Below are positions 7,875 through 15,272 of a stretch of 17,279 nucleotides of DNA, in pieces. The translations under genes were made by a program, and so were the position numbers. Position 1 is the stretch's first letter. The number at the start of each line of letters is the position of its first letter. The DNA is from an uncultured Lachnospiraceae bacterium (GTDB taxonomy: Bacteria > Bacillota > Clostridia > Lachnospirales > Lachnospiraceae), in assembly GCA_905201915.1 (NCBI GenBank), contig CAJKQE010000043.1, positions 1 through 17,279 on the forward strand. The letters are read 5' to 3'. Under the pieces are notes generated by a model, which was not told the origin of the DNA, did no database searches, and saw only the letters and a program-made list of their open reading frames with translations.

Positions 7875-9977
7875 CTATTCCTGATATTTTACAATCAAAG
7901 CATCTGCCACGCCAACGCCCTGACCTTCAGGATAAACAAAAAGAGGATTGATGTCTAATTCTTTTAATATATTTCTGTTTTCTGCTGCATATCTGGATAT
8001 GTTTACAATTATATCACACAGCGCTTTGATATCACAAACTTGGTTTCCTCTATATCCATTTAGTAATCGGAAAGATTTCAGTGCTTTTAACATTTCCATT
8101 GCTTCATACTGATTTACCGGTGCCGGATATAATGCAACATCTTTGAAAACTTCTACAAAAACGCCTCCCATTCCTACCATAATCATAGGGCCGAATTGTG
8201 GATCATTATTCACTCCAATAATCATTTCCATACCACTTTTCAGCATCGGAACCATTAAAATACCATTAATTTTAGCATCCGGTCGTTTTTCTTTTACACT
8301 TGTTAAAATCTCATGATATACTTTCTTTGCAGCTTCTGCACCTACAATATTCAGTTTTACACCACCCACATCACTTTTATGAAGAATATCTCCTGATTCT
8401 ATTTTCATAACTAACGGTCCGTCAGTTGTATTTGCAAATTCTGCTGCTTCTGCCTCACTGGTAACAATCCGTTCCTCAGGAACCGGTATCTGAAACTTTT
8501 TAAGTTCCATTTTACTTTCATGCTCTGACAAAGCTTTCACTTTATCGGAACTATGCACTCCTGCCTGAAGCTCTAAAGTTCGTTTCTTAGGTTCATAGGA
8601 AATAAAGTCTGACAGATAATGCAAAAGCTTAAATGCGTATACTGTCGGCGGGAGTACCGGAACTCCCAGTTTAAACAATTTTTCCTGATACTCAGGATTT
8701 CGAGTATTCTCTGCAAAAGGAATTACTGCAATAGGTTTACAGTTTTCTCCTTTTTCTTCTACAACTTTCGCAATTCCTTCGTACATATAATGAATTGCCG
8801 GATCTGCAATTTCATAGAGCAACGTATAGCCAATAAGCACCATTCCAATATTTGGATCATCCATAACCGTACGAAGAGCACCTGCGTACAGCTCCGCTTC
8901 ATAAGATAAGCTGGCAGTCATATCAAGAGGATTATTTGGTGATGCATAATGAGGAAGCTGTTTTCTCAAATTATCTAATGTTTCCTGTGTAAAATCAGGG
9001 AATTCAATATGGTTCAGGCTTCCTACATCCGCACAAATACCTGTTTCTCCTCCGGAAAGGTTCATTGAGGCAAAGGTTGCTTTCTTTGGAAGCTGTTTTA
9101 ATGTAGATAACATCAGAGACATTGCCATAAGTTCCTCTAAATCATCCACGCGGATTGCTCCAAATTTACGAAGTACCGCATCGAAGGATGCATCTAATCC
9201 GGATAAACTTCCTGTATGAGATGCTGCAATAGCTCCTCCTTTTGCACTTCTTCCTGCCTTTAAAATAACAACCGGTTTGCGTTTTTCTGCTGCTTTTTTC
9301 AATACTTCAGCAAACTTTCCGGCATTCTTTACACCTTCGATATAGACACTGACAACCTTTGTATTTTTATCTTCTACTAAAAAGTCCATGTAGTCTTCCA
9401 TTTGGATAATCTTTGCATTACCTGCGGAAATATTATAGGAAAAGCGCATTCCCGGACAATCCATCAGAGAAAGACAAAGCTGTCCACTTTGAGAAACTAC
9501 TCCTACGCTTCCTTTTCTGTCTCTTTTCTCTGAAATAAAAGCAAAGCCCTGTACATTGTCAATATAATTAACGAAACCGGCACAATTTGGTCCCATAACT
9601 GCAATATCCAGCTCTTTTGCAATTTCAATCAATTCTTTTTCGTTATCTTTTCCTTCCTGTGTTCCCACTTCCCCATATCCACTGGCAAAAACAACAGCTC
9701 CTCCACAACCTTTTTTTGCTCCTTCTTGAAGCAATGGAACAACCGTTTTCTGAGAAGTACAAATAATCATCAAATCAATAGTATCTGATATTTCTGTTAC
9801 ATTTTTATAACATTTCTTTCCAAATACCTTCTCTCTTTTGGGATGTACAAAATAAACTCTATCTAAATCTTGTACATAGGATAAAATATTCCTGCACACA
9901 TCTCCGCCAAATCCTTCTTTTTCGCTGGCACCGATAACTGCCACTGATTTTGGTTTCAGAAGCTTATTTAAGTCCAT
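7875..9977 (-). CDS. ADP-forming acyl-CoA synthetase (acetate-CoA ligase type), fused alpha-beta chain
   Basis: 700 residues in the fused order: CoA-binding Rossmann domain (about 5-130, with SVAVIGAS), two succinyl-CoA-ligase-like domains (about 150-290 and 300-460), and a C-terminal ATP-grasp domain (about 480-700). The phosphorylated histidine is His254 in AASHTGSLSG. The ATP-grasp part has HKSDVGGVKLN (533-543), FGPMIMVGMGG (595-605) and ELDINP (673-678). The enzyme converts acyl-CoA + ADP + Pi to acid + ATP + CoA, reversibly; acyl range cannot be read from sequence. Directly after the oxidoreductase genes it would harvest their acyl-CoA as ATP, the arrangement known from peptide-fermenting archaea. 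Start ATG 9977 follows GGGAGGAG, 20 nt after the gamma-subunit gene. Confidence 0.93.
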   Translation of the reverse strand: MDLNKLLKPKSVAVIGASEKEGFGGDVCRNILSYVQDLDRVYFVHPKREKVFGKKCYKNVTEISDTIDLMIICTSQKTVVPLLQEGAKKGCGGAVVFASGYGEVGTQEGKDNEKELIEIAKELDIAVMGPNCAGFVNYIDNVQGFAFISEKRDRKGSVGVVSQSGQLCLSLMDCPGMRFSYNISAGNAKIIQMEDYMDFLVEDKNTKVVSVYIEGVKNAGKFAEVLKKAAEKRKPVVILKAGRSAKGGAIAASHTGSLSGLDASFDAVLRKFGAIRVDDLEELMAMSLMLSTLKQLPKKATFASMNLSGGETGICADVGSLNHIEFPDFTQETLDNLRKQLPHYASPNNPLDMTASLSYEAELYAGALRTVMDDPNIGMVLIGYTLLYEIADPAIHYMYEGIAKVVEEKGENCKPIAVIPFAENTRNPEYQEKLFKLGVPVLPPTVYAFKLLHYLSDFISYEPKKRTLELQAGVHSSDKVKALSEHESKMELKKFQIPVPEERIVTSEAEAAEFANTTDGPLVMKIESGDILHKSDVGGVKLNIVGAEAAKKVYHEILTSVKEKRPDAKINGILMVPMLKSGMEMIIGVNNDPQFGPMIMVGMGGVFVEVFKDVALYPAPVNQYEAMEMLKALKSFRLLNGYRGNQVCDIKALCDIIVNISRYAAENRNILKELDINPLFVYPEGQGVGVADALIVKYQE

Positions 9978-9997
9978 TTCTTCTCCTCCCTTTTTCT

Positions 9998-10537
9998 CTA
10001 TTTTCCCTGCACACCTCTACGGTAACATGCAACATTTTTCTCGTTATATTTTCCTTTTCCCTTTTTCTCAAAGAAGGACACAATGGCTGTTTCCATATAT
10101 TCTACTGTAAACAAATCACTATGAGCTGCCAGTGCTCCTAACATAACTAAGTTCGCCCCTTTCGGGTTCTGCACTTCTGCCGCAATGTCTGTTGCAGGAA
10201 TTTTCACTACCTGAATATCTTCACGATAGGTACGATCTTCCGGAACAATAGAAGAATTCACCAACAACAGTCCTCCCGGTTTCAAACGTCCTTCAAATTT
10301 ATCAATAGCCGGTGCATTCATGGTAAATACAATATCCGGATGCTTTGACACAGGGCTGGCAATTAAATCATCACTTATTTTCACAGTACAATTGGCTGTT
10401 CCTCCTCGCATTTCGGAACCATAAGATGGATAAAACAATACATTTTTATCCTGCTCCATTCCTGCATTAATCAGCAGCATACCGGCAGTCAAAACTCCCT
10501 GCCCTCCAAAACCTGCACAAATAATTTCCTTTGCCAT
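9998..10537 (-). CDS. 2-oxoacid:ferredoxin oxidoreductase, gamma subunit
   Basis: 179 residues, full length for a separate gamma subunit. It begins ICAGFGGQGVLTAG (6-19) and carries YPSYGSEMRGGTANC (36-50), both hallmarks of the gamma domain that completes the cofactor and CoA environment in pyruvate/2-oxoacid:ferredoxin oxidoreductases. It starts 3 nt after the beta-subunit stop with AAGGAGG upstream, so the two are translationally linked. Belongs to the same complex as the three genes upstream (delta, alpha, beta). Confidence 0.92.
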   Translation of the reverse strand: MAKEIICAGFGGQGVLTAGMLLINAGMEQDKNVLFYPSYGSEMRGGTANCTVKISDDLIASPVSKHPDIVFTMNAPAIDKFEGRLKPGGLLLVNSSIVPEDRTYREDIQVVKIPATDIAAEVQNPKGANLVMLGALAAHSDLFTVEYMETAIVSFFEKKGKGKYNEKNVACYRRGVQGK

Positions 10538-10540
10538 GTT

Positions 10541-11275
10541 TTATGCCTCCTTCTTATCTTTAAATTCACCTAATGGGAAATATTTTTCCATTTCATTTCG
10601 AATACGTTCTACACTTTTTAACGGTGTCATATTCAGGTTCGTAGGACATGGGGACAAAAGCTCTACCAGACAAAAACCTTCTCCTCTTATATGTTTCTCA
10701 AATGCCTTTCTAATATATTTTTTACTCTGAACCATACCCTTGGCATCTGCCATAGAACCTCGTGCCAGATAAGCAATATCAAAGCCTGTAAAGGCTTCTT
10801 CTACACGAAATGGCATTCCGCATTTTTCAGGATCTTTTCCTCTTGGTGTAGAAGTTGTTATCTGTCCCGGTAAAGAAGTAGGCGCACACTGCCCTCCTGT
10901 CATACCATAAAGACTATTATTAATTACTACGGTAATTACATTGTCATTTCGAATGGCTGTATGCATAGTTTCTGCCATACCAATAGAATATGCCGCACCA
11001 TCTCCGATATAAGCTAAAACAGGATTTTCTTTTCTCACTTTTTTAATTCCTACTGCTGTCGCAATCGGGCGACCATGAGCAGCCATAACCGTATCAAATC
11101 TCCATGAATCAATATTTAAAGAACCACAGGCAACATCTACGACAGCCAAAAGTTTTTCACTTAATCCCATTTCCTCTACAACTTCGGCAATCAATCGAAC
11201 TGCTAATCCATGTCCGCATCCCGGACAAAATCCACTTTGTGTAAATGTTACAGTTTCAGGAGCTACTAATCTCAT
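10541..11275 (-). CDS. 2-oxoacid:ferredoxin oxidoreductase, beta (TPP-binding) subunit
   Basis: 244 residues. TPP motif GDGAAYS (91-97) followed by NN (119-120), and the CPGCGH box (17-22) typical of beta subunits; further cysteines at 50, 130, 152 and 210. The beta subunit binds thiamine diphosphate and cleaves the 2-oxoacid. A longer reading from 11296 exists, but AAAGGAGG inside the end of the alpha gene is correctly placed for ATG 11275, one base past the alpha stop. Without the separate decarboxylase domains of large pyruvate enzymes, it fits the four-subunit VOR/KOR type. 2-Oxoisovalerate, 2-oxoglutarate and arylpyruvate enzymes are hard to separate by eye. Confidence 0.92.
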   Translation of the reverse strand: MRLVAPETVTFTQSGFCPGCGHGLAVRLIAEVVEEMGLSEKLLAVVDVACGSLNIDSWRFDTVMAAHGRPIATAVGIKKVRKENPVLAYIGDGAAYSIGMAETMHTAIRNDNVITVVINNSLYGMTGGQCAPTSLPGQITTSTPRGKDPEKCGMPFRVEEAFTGFDIAYLARGSMADAKGMVQSKKYIRKAFEKHIRGEGFCLVELLSPCPTNLNMTPLKSVERIRNEMEKYFPLGEFKDKKEA

Positions 11276-11276
11276 A

Positions 11277-12329
11277 CTATATACCCTCCTTTGCAAGCAT
11301 TTCCTGTGCTTTTGCTATAATTCCTTCTGTTTCAGGAATTTCATAAATAGATCCGTAATGATCTACCGGAACCTTTCCTTCTGTTGACAATTTTACATCA
11401 TCTACCATCTGTCCTAAAATGTTCATTTCTACAGTAAGATATGCTTTTGCTTTTTTTGCTTCTTTAAAAGCTCGTACAGGGAATGGCCATAAAGTAATTG
11501 GGCGAATAAGTCCCATGGCAATTCCTTTGCTTCTGGCAATCTGAACTGCTTCTCTGCATACTCTGGAACTGATACCGTAAGCAACTAAAACAATCTCTGC
11601 ATCTTCCACTTGTATACATTCATATCTCTGTTCTTCGTTTTCCATCTGCTGATATTTTTCTCTGAGATAATTTTCATAATCAGGATGGGTATAATAAACA
11701 TTTTGAATTTTTCTCTGTTCACAACCTTTTTTACAGCCCTTGATTGTCCAATCATATTTATCAATATCATGTTCTTTAAATTCCGGTATTTCCACAGCTT
11801 CAATCATCTGTCCGATTGCAGCATCAGAAGCAATCAATACAGGATGGCGATACTTCTCTGCCAAATCAAAGGCTTCCATCATAATATCTGCATTTTCCTG
11901 AACAGATGCCGGAGCCAGTACTAAAGTATGGTAATCTCCATGGCCGCCTCCCCTTGTCAACTGCCAGTAATCTCCCTGTCCCTGAGCAATGTCTCCAAGA
12001 CCTGTTCCAATTCTCATGACATCTACAATTACTGCCGGAAGGTCTGCTGCCACCAGATAAGATATACCTTCTTGCTTCAGGGAAAATCCCGGTCCTGAAG
12101 AAGTTGTCAGAGCTCTGGCACCTGCTGCCGCTGCTCCTAAAACCATATTGATACCTGCAAGCTCTGATTCAGCCTGTATAAATTCTCCTCCTACATCTTC
12201 CATTCTCCATGAAAGATACTCTAAAATTTCTGTCTGCGGTGTAATCGGATATCCACTATAAAAACGACATCCTGCTGCCAAAGCTGCTTCCGCTAATGCT
12301 TCATTCCCTTTAAATAATACCTTCGCCAT
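11277..12329 (-). CDS. vorB: 2-oxoacid:ferredoxin oxidoreductase, alpha subunit (VorB-like)
   Basis: 350 residues, the normal length for the separate alpha subunit. GYPITPQTEI (26-35), TTSSGPGFSL (75-84), QGDYWQLTRGGGHGDY (118-133) and LIRPITLWPFP (274-284) match proteins annotated as 3-methyl-2-oxobutanoate dehydrogenase subunit VorB; related KorA subunits share several of these. The complex oxidises a 2-oxoacid with CoA to acyl-CoA, CO2 and reduced ferredoxin. Start ATG 12329 follows GGGAGG, 12 nt after the ferredoxin-subunit gene. The neighbouring leucine-dehydrogenase-like enzyme supports a branched-chain 2-oxoacid, but that is inference. Confidence 0.9.
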   Translation of the reverse strand: MAKVLFKGNEALAEAALAAGCRFYSGYPITPQTEILEYLSWRMEDVGGEFIQAESELAGINMVLGAAAAGARALTTSSGPGFSLKQEGISYLVAADLPAVIVDVMRIGTGLGDIAQGQGDYWQLTRGGGHGDYHTLVLAPASVQENADIMMEAFDLAEKYRHPVLIASDAAIGQMIEAVEIPEFKEHDIDKYDWTIKGCKKGCEQRKIQNVYYTHPDYENYLREKYQQMENEEQRYECIQVEDAEIVLVAYGISSRVCREAVQIARSKGIAMGLIRPITLWPFPVRAFKEAKKAKAYLTVEMNILGQMVDDVKLSTEGKVPVDHYGSIYEIPETEGIIAKAQEMLAKEGI

Positions 12330-12341
12330 AACAAAACCTCC

Positions 12342-12545
12342 CTATCGAATCTCGTATACATAATCCGGACATACACGATAACAAGTACCACACGCAATAC
12401 ATTTATCTTCATCTACCTGGACCGCATTATATCCTTTGGGATTTACATAATCTGAAAAAGAAATCGCATTTTTGGGGCACGCCGCCACACAATATCCACA
12501 TCCTTTACATCGGATTTGATTTACATACACTTTTTCTCCTGCCAT
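12342..12545 (-). CDS. 2-oxoacid:ferredoxin oxidoreductase, delta subunit (2x[4Fe-4S] ferredoxin)
   Basis: 67 residues with two complete CxxCxxCxxxCP motifs: Cys13/16/19/23 and Cys49/52/55/59. This is the small delta subunit that passes electrons from the TPP centre to free ferredoxin. RBS AAGGAGG precedes ATG 12545. It is the first of the four subunit genes and lies 26 nt after the MFS transporter, so the cluster order is delta-alpha-beta-gamma. Confidence 0.94.
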   Translation of the reverse strand: MAGEKVYVNQIRCKGCGYCVAACPKNAISFSDYVNPKGYNAVQVDEDKCIACGTCYRVCPDYVYEIR

Positions 12546-12571
12546 TTCTGTTTCCTCCTTAATCTTTATTC

Positions 12572-13813
12572 CTATATTTCCTTCTTTGCTTTTTTACCAT
12601 TTCTATAAACCAACATCGCCAGAACTGCACCAACCACACCGGAAGCTGCCAAAAATCCGAAAATATAGTTATATCCTGCACCGCCATAAGTATCCAGCCA
12701 TTTTCCAAACAATACTGAATAAATGGAATCAGGCATATAACCGATAATTGAAGCAATACCGATTACTGTACCTGTCATTGCTCTTGGAATTCCTGCTTCA
12801 CTGACTGTAGAGAAAACTACACCATACATCATCATGGCAAATGCCCCCGGTATTAAAGTATAAAGACTTGCTGCAATCGGACTGATATCGGAAGGCAAAA
12901 TCAATACTGCACCAAACAGCGCTGCCAAAGCCAAAAAAGATGTACACAGCCACTTACAGGTAGAATGGAACAATTTATCTGCGATCAATCCACCTACAGG
13001 TGCTAAAAGAAGCAATAAATAATTTCTTACAATGGATATAAAACCTGAGCTTTCCGGAGAAACTCCCATTACTTCTGTCAAATATGGATTGAAGTATGAA
13101 ATACTTGTATAAAAACCATATCCACATAAAATAGTAAAGGATACAATCCATACAAAAGGATTTTTCAAAAGTTTTCCTACATCCTTCATCTGGAATTTTG
13201 GCTCATCAGAAACTGTTGCTTCTTCTTTTTTCTTTCCATCCATTAAAAACATTAAAAGAACCGCTGCTAAAACTGCCATACTTCCGCCAACTAAAACTGC
13301 TCTGAAAAATCCTGTTTTCACATCACCGCCGGCTGTCTTATATACATTTAAAGCAATCGTATTTGTAAGGGCAGCAGTAATTCCATTGCAGGCGTAATAT
13401 AGTCCATACATAAATCCCTGTTCTTCTTCTGTTCCTATAATTCTGACTGCCTTCATCAAAGAAGACCAAAATACAAAGGCTGTACTAAAAGAAAGTGCTG
13501 TCCAAATTACCATAGCAATTTGAAAATTCATTGTAAACGCATAAATATATACTAATACCGCAGTACTCAACAGTGAAATCACCAATGCTTTTTTAGGTGA
13601 TACTTTATCCGCAATGATTCCACCCGGTATGTACAAAATCATATTTCCAATCGTGTACATGGTAAGCAATAATCCTGATTGCGTATTTGTAATTCCCATA
13701 GATGCAATCTGCACATCATAAAAAATATATTTAATATAAGGTAAAAAATAAATAGAACCACCGGCAAGTCCCAGTGTCATAACTGTTAAATATTTTTTTA
13801 CTTTCGCGTTCAT
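12572..13813 (-). CDS. MFS transporter, 12 membrane helices
   Basis: 413 residues from ATG 13813, preferred to an ATG at 13852 because AAAGGAG is 7 nt upstream and the longer start lies inside a terminator stem. Twelve hydrophobic segments in two halves, joined by a charged loop (about 195-215, DGKKKEEATVSDEPK). The motif GGIIADKVSPKKA (64-76) after helix 2 is MFS motif A, repeated as GGLIADKLF in the second half. The family moves small organic solutes by uniport, symport or antiport; no substrate can be read from sequence. Position between the dehydrogenase and the oxidoreductase suggests import of the amino or keto acid, or export of the acid product. The transcript reaching it must pass a terminator 17 nt before the start. 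Confidence 0.88.
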   Translation of the reverse strand: MNAKVKKYLTVMTLGLAGGSIYFLPYIKYIFYDVQIASMGITNTQSGLLLTMYTIGNMILYIPGGIIADKVSPKKALVISLLSTAVLVYIYAFTMNFQIAMVIWTALSFSTAFVFWSSLMKAVRIIGTEEEQGFMYGLYYACNGITAALTNTIALNVYKTAGGDVKTGFFRAVLVGGSMAVLAAVLLMFLMDGKKKEEATVSDEPKFQMKDVGKLLKNPFVWIVSFTILCGYGFYTSISYFNPYLTEVMGVSPESSGFISIVRNYLLLLLAPVGGLIADKLFHSTCKWLCTSFLALAALFGAVLILPSDISPIAASLYTLIPGAFAMMMYGVVFSTVSEAGIPRAMTGTVIGIASIIGYMPDSIYSVLFGKWLDTYGGAGYNYIFGFLAASGVVGAVLAMLVYRNGKKAKKEI

Positions 13814-13829
13814 ATATCCGCTCCTTTCT

Positions 13830-13885
13830 AAAAAAAACGCTGCATTAAGCAATTATCAGGATTCTTGATATCACTTAATGCGGCG
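13830..13885 (-). terminator. Intrinsic terminator between the dehydrogenase and MFS genes
   Basis: Arms 13874-13885 and 13838-13849 pair over 12 positions with a single C-A mismatch, followed by eight U (13830-13837). It begins 11 nt after the dehydrogenase stop codon. Only 16 nt lie between the U-tract and the MFS start, and these hold the ribosome binding site, so there is no room for a new promoter after it. Confidence 0.85.
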
Positions 13886-13896
13886 GTTTCTCTTCC

Positions 13897-15069
13897 TTAC
13901 ATATCCGGTGTATCCGATTTATCAGGTGTAAATAATCTTCTGGCTACATCGCGTGTAAATTCTCCTGTCTTTTTTGCTTCTTCAAATACAAGATGTGTCT
14001 GTTTACGAATAAGGTCTTCTGTATCTTTTACGATTGCTGCTGCTGCATCTTCATCATTCATATTTTCAATCTTTACAATTCTGAAGATGACTGCCTCATA
14101 AATTCGAATACCTCCCATATTAGAGATAAAGTCAACTGCAACATCTACATTATTTTTCTTTAAAATTTCATCCGCTTCCGGTGTTGTAGGAATATTTGCT
14201 GCTTCCACCAACAGAGATGCTTTTACTTTATCTGCATTATCCTTGTTAATTACATCTTCCAGTGCTGCCGGAATTAAAATATCACACTCCATTTCCAACC
14301 ATTTAGAGTTTGGATAAACTTCATAATTATCTTCAAAGGACTCTCTGTTCATTTCACCTTTTGGTAATCTTGTGGCAACAAGTTTCTCAATATCCAGTCC
14401 GTCCTTGCAATAAACAAGTCCATTGACATCTGCAATACCTACAACTTTATATCCCATCTTGTTTAAAGAAGTAACACAGCTTGCACCAACACATCCAAAT
14501 CCCTGAATAACAACAGATGCGCCTTCTTTTCCACCTTTCATTTTCCATGCTTCGTCTGCTGCTGCAGCCACACCATATCCGGTAATCATGTCATACATCT
14601 TAAATCCATCATATCTTAATTCTTTTTCTGCTCGGTCATGATTAACAATTCCCTGATGAATATCCGGATCTTCTTTCATTGCTTTTGTTTGAGGAATACC
14701 AATACCCAAATCATCTAAAATCCGCAATACATCTGAATAATCTACACCTAAATCTCCACCGATTGATACCCCTGCATTAATATAAGGTGCTGTAGCAGTT
14801 AAAAATCTGCGAAGTACATCTAATGCATCCGGTGCTTTATAATCGTAAGCAATTCCTGCTTTACATCCACCTGTTGTTAAAGATTCACAGGCTTTATATT
14901 TATATCCCATTGTAGTTGCCAAACGAATAACTTCTTCCTTGGTTACTGTGGGATGCATTCTTGTTCCACCACCACAATAATGTCCTACAAAGTTATACGC
15001 ACACAACCATCCCTTTGCCTCTGTCTCCGTATCATTCCATTCCACTACTACATAAGGTTTGTTTGCCAT
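13897..15069 (-). CDS. Glu/Leu/Phe/Val-type amino acid dehydrogenase (leucine-dehydrogenase-like active site)
   Basis: 390 residues. Substrate domain: GGGTRMHP (33-40), conserved lysines near 57-59, TTGGCKAGI (65-73, Lys70) and GGDLGV (104-109, catalytic Asp106). NAD domain: GFGCVG (190-195), IPAALEDVI (266-274), AANIPTTPEAD (290-300). The family reversibly deaminates amino acids to 2-oxoacids. Glutamate enzymes have PYKGGLRF, whose Lys binds the side-chain carboxylate; here the stretch is HYCGGGTRM, like the GGTRM of leucine dehydrogenases, and the short N-terminus also fits those. A non-polar amino acid is therefore likelier than glutamate. The sequence differs from both groups elsewhere, so the exact substrate is uncertain. 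ATG 15069 follows AGGAGG at 9 nt. First gene after the operator-bearing leader. Confidence 0.88.
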   Translation of the reverse strand: MANKPYVVVEWNDTETEAKGWLCAYNFVGHYCGGGTRMHPTVTKEEVIRLATTMGYKYKACESLTTGGCKAGIAYDYKAPDALDVLRRFLTATAPYINAGVSIGGDLGVDYSDVLRILDDLGIGIPQTKAMKEDPDIHQGIVNHDRAEKELRYDGFKMYDMITGYGVAAAADEAWKMKGGKEGASVVIQGFGCVGASCVTSLNKMGYKVVGIADVNGLVYCKDGLDIEKLVATRLPKGEMNRESFEDNYEVYPNSKWLEMECDILIPAALEDVINKDNADKVKASLLVEAANIPTTPEADEILKKNNVDVAVDFISNMGGIRIYEAVIFRIVKIENMNDEDAAAAIVKDTEDLIRKQTHLVFEEAKKTGEFTRDVARRLFTPDKSDTPDM

Positions 15070-15094
15070 AATTCATATCCTCCTATTTTTTCAC

Positions 15095-15120
15095 GTTCTG
15101 TATTATAGAACTGCGTTCTA
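15095..15120. promoter_or_regulatory. Operator unit 1 (three GTTCT/AGAAC half-sites)
   Basis: Contains the perfect dyad TAGAAC-N3-GTTCTA (15106-15120) plus a further GTTCT at 15095-15099, giving half-sites spaced 7 and 3 nt apart. The 26-bp unit is repeated with one mismatch at 15160-15185. It is a strong candidate site for the adjacent IclR-family regulator, whose relatives bind palindromes and sometimes triple half-sites (PcaU is the known case). Confidence 0.7.
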
Positions 15121-15136
15121 ATAATTTTCTCAAAGA

Positions 15137-15159
15137 ATAACTCGGTTTGCCCGAGTTAT
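15137..15159. other. 9-bp inverted repeat between the two operator units
   Basis: Arms 15137-15145 and 15151-15159 (ATAACTCGG / CCGAGTTAT) pair perfectly around a 5-nt loop. No U-tract follows on the minus strand, so it is not a normal terminator. In the leader RNA it would form a stable hairpin flanked by the two operator repeats. Confidence 0.6.
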
Positions 15160-15185
15160 GTTCTGTATTATAGAACTACGTTCTA
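15160..15185. promoter_or_regulatory. Operator unit 2 (near-identical copy of unit 1)
   Basis: Differs from 15095-15120 at one base (A for G in the central triplet). It has the dyad TAGAAC-N3-GTTCTA at 15171-15185. The copies are 65 bp apart. This unit lies just downstream of the predicted transcription start (near 15193), where a bound repressor would block elongation or promoter clearance. Confidence 0.7.
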
Positions 15186-15199
15186 TTTTCTATAAACAA

Positions 15200-15228
15200 A
15201 TCATAGCACTTATGTACATTTATTTCAA
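15200..15228 (-). promoter_or_regulatory. Near-consensus sigma-A promoter for the amino acid dehydrogenase operon
   Basis: TTGAAA (15223-15228), exact 17-bp spacer, TATGAT (15200-15205) on the minus strand. Predicted start near 15193, giving a leader of about 124 nt that carries both operator units and a hairpin. Confidence 0.8.
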
Positions 15229-15272
15229 TAGTTTTCTTTAATTTTCACTTTTTTTGTATATTTTCCATAATT

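Noticed and set aside
13814..13852. Longer N-terminus for the MFS protein
   Set aside because: The earlier ATG lies in the terminator stem, has no Shine-Dalgarno sequence, and the extra residues are not membrane-like; ATG 13813 has AAAGGAG.
15095..15185. Two near-identical 26-bp repeats with a 39-bp spacer, like a minimal CRISPR
   Set aside because: Only two repeats, each an internal palindrome with half-sites, a spacer that has its own inverted repeat, no cas genes, and position in a promoter leader next to a DNA-binding regulator.
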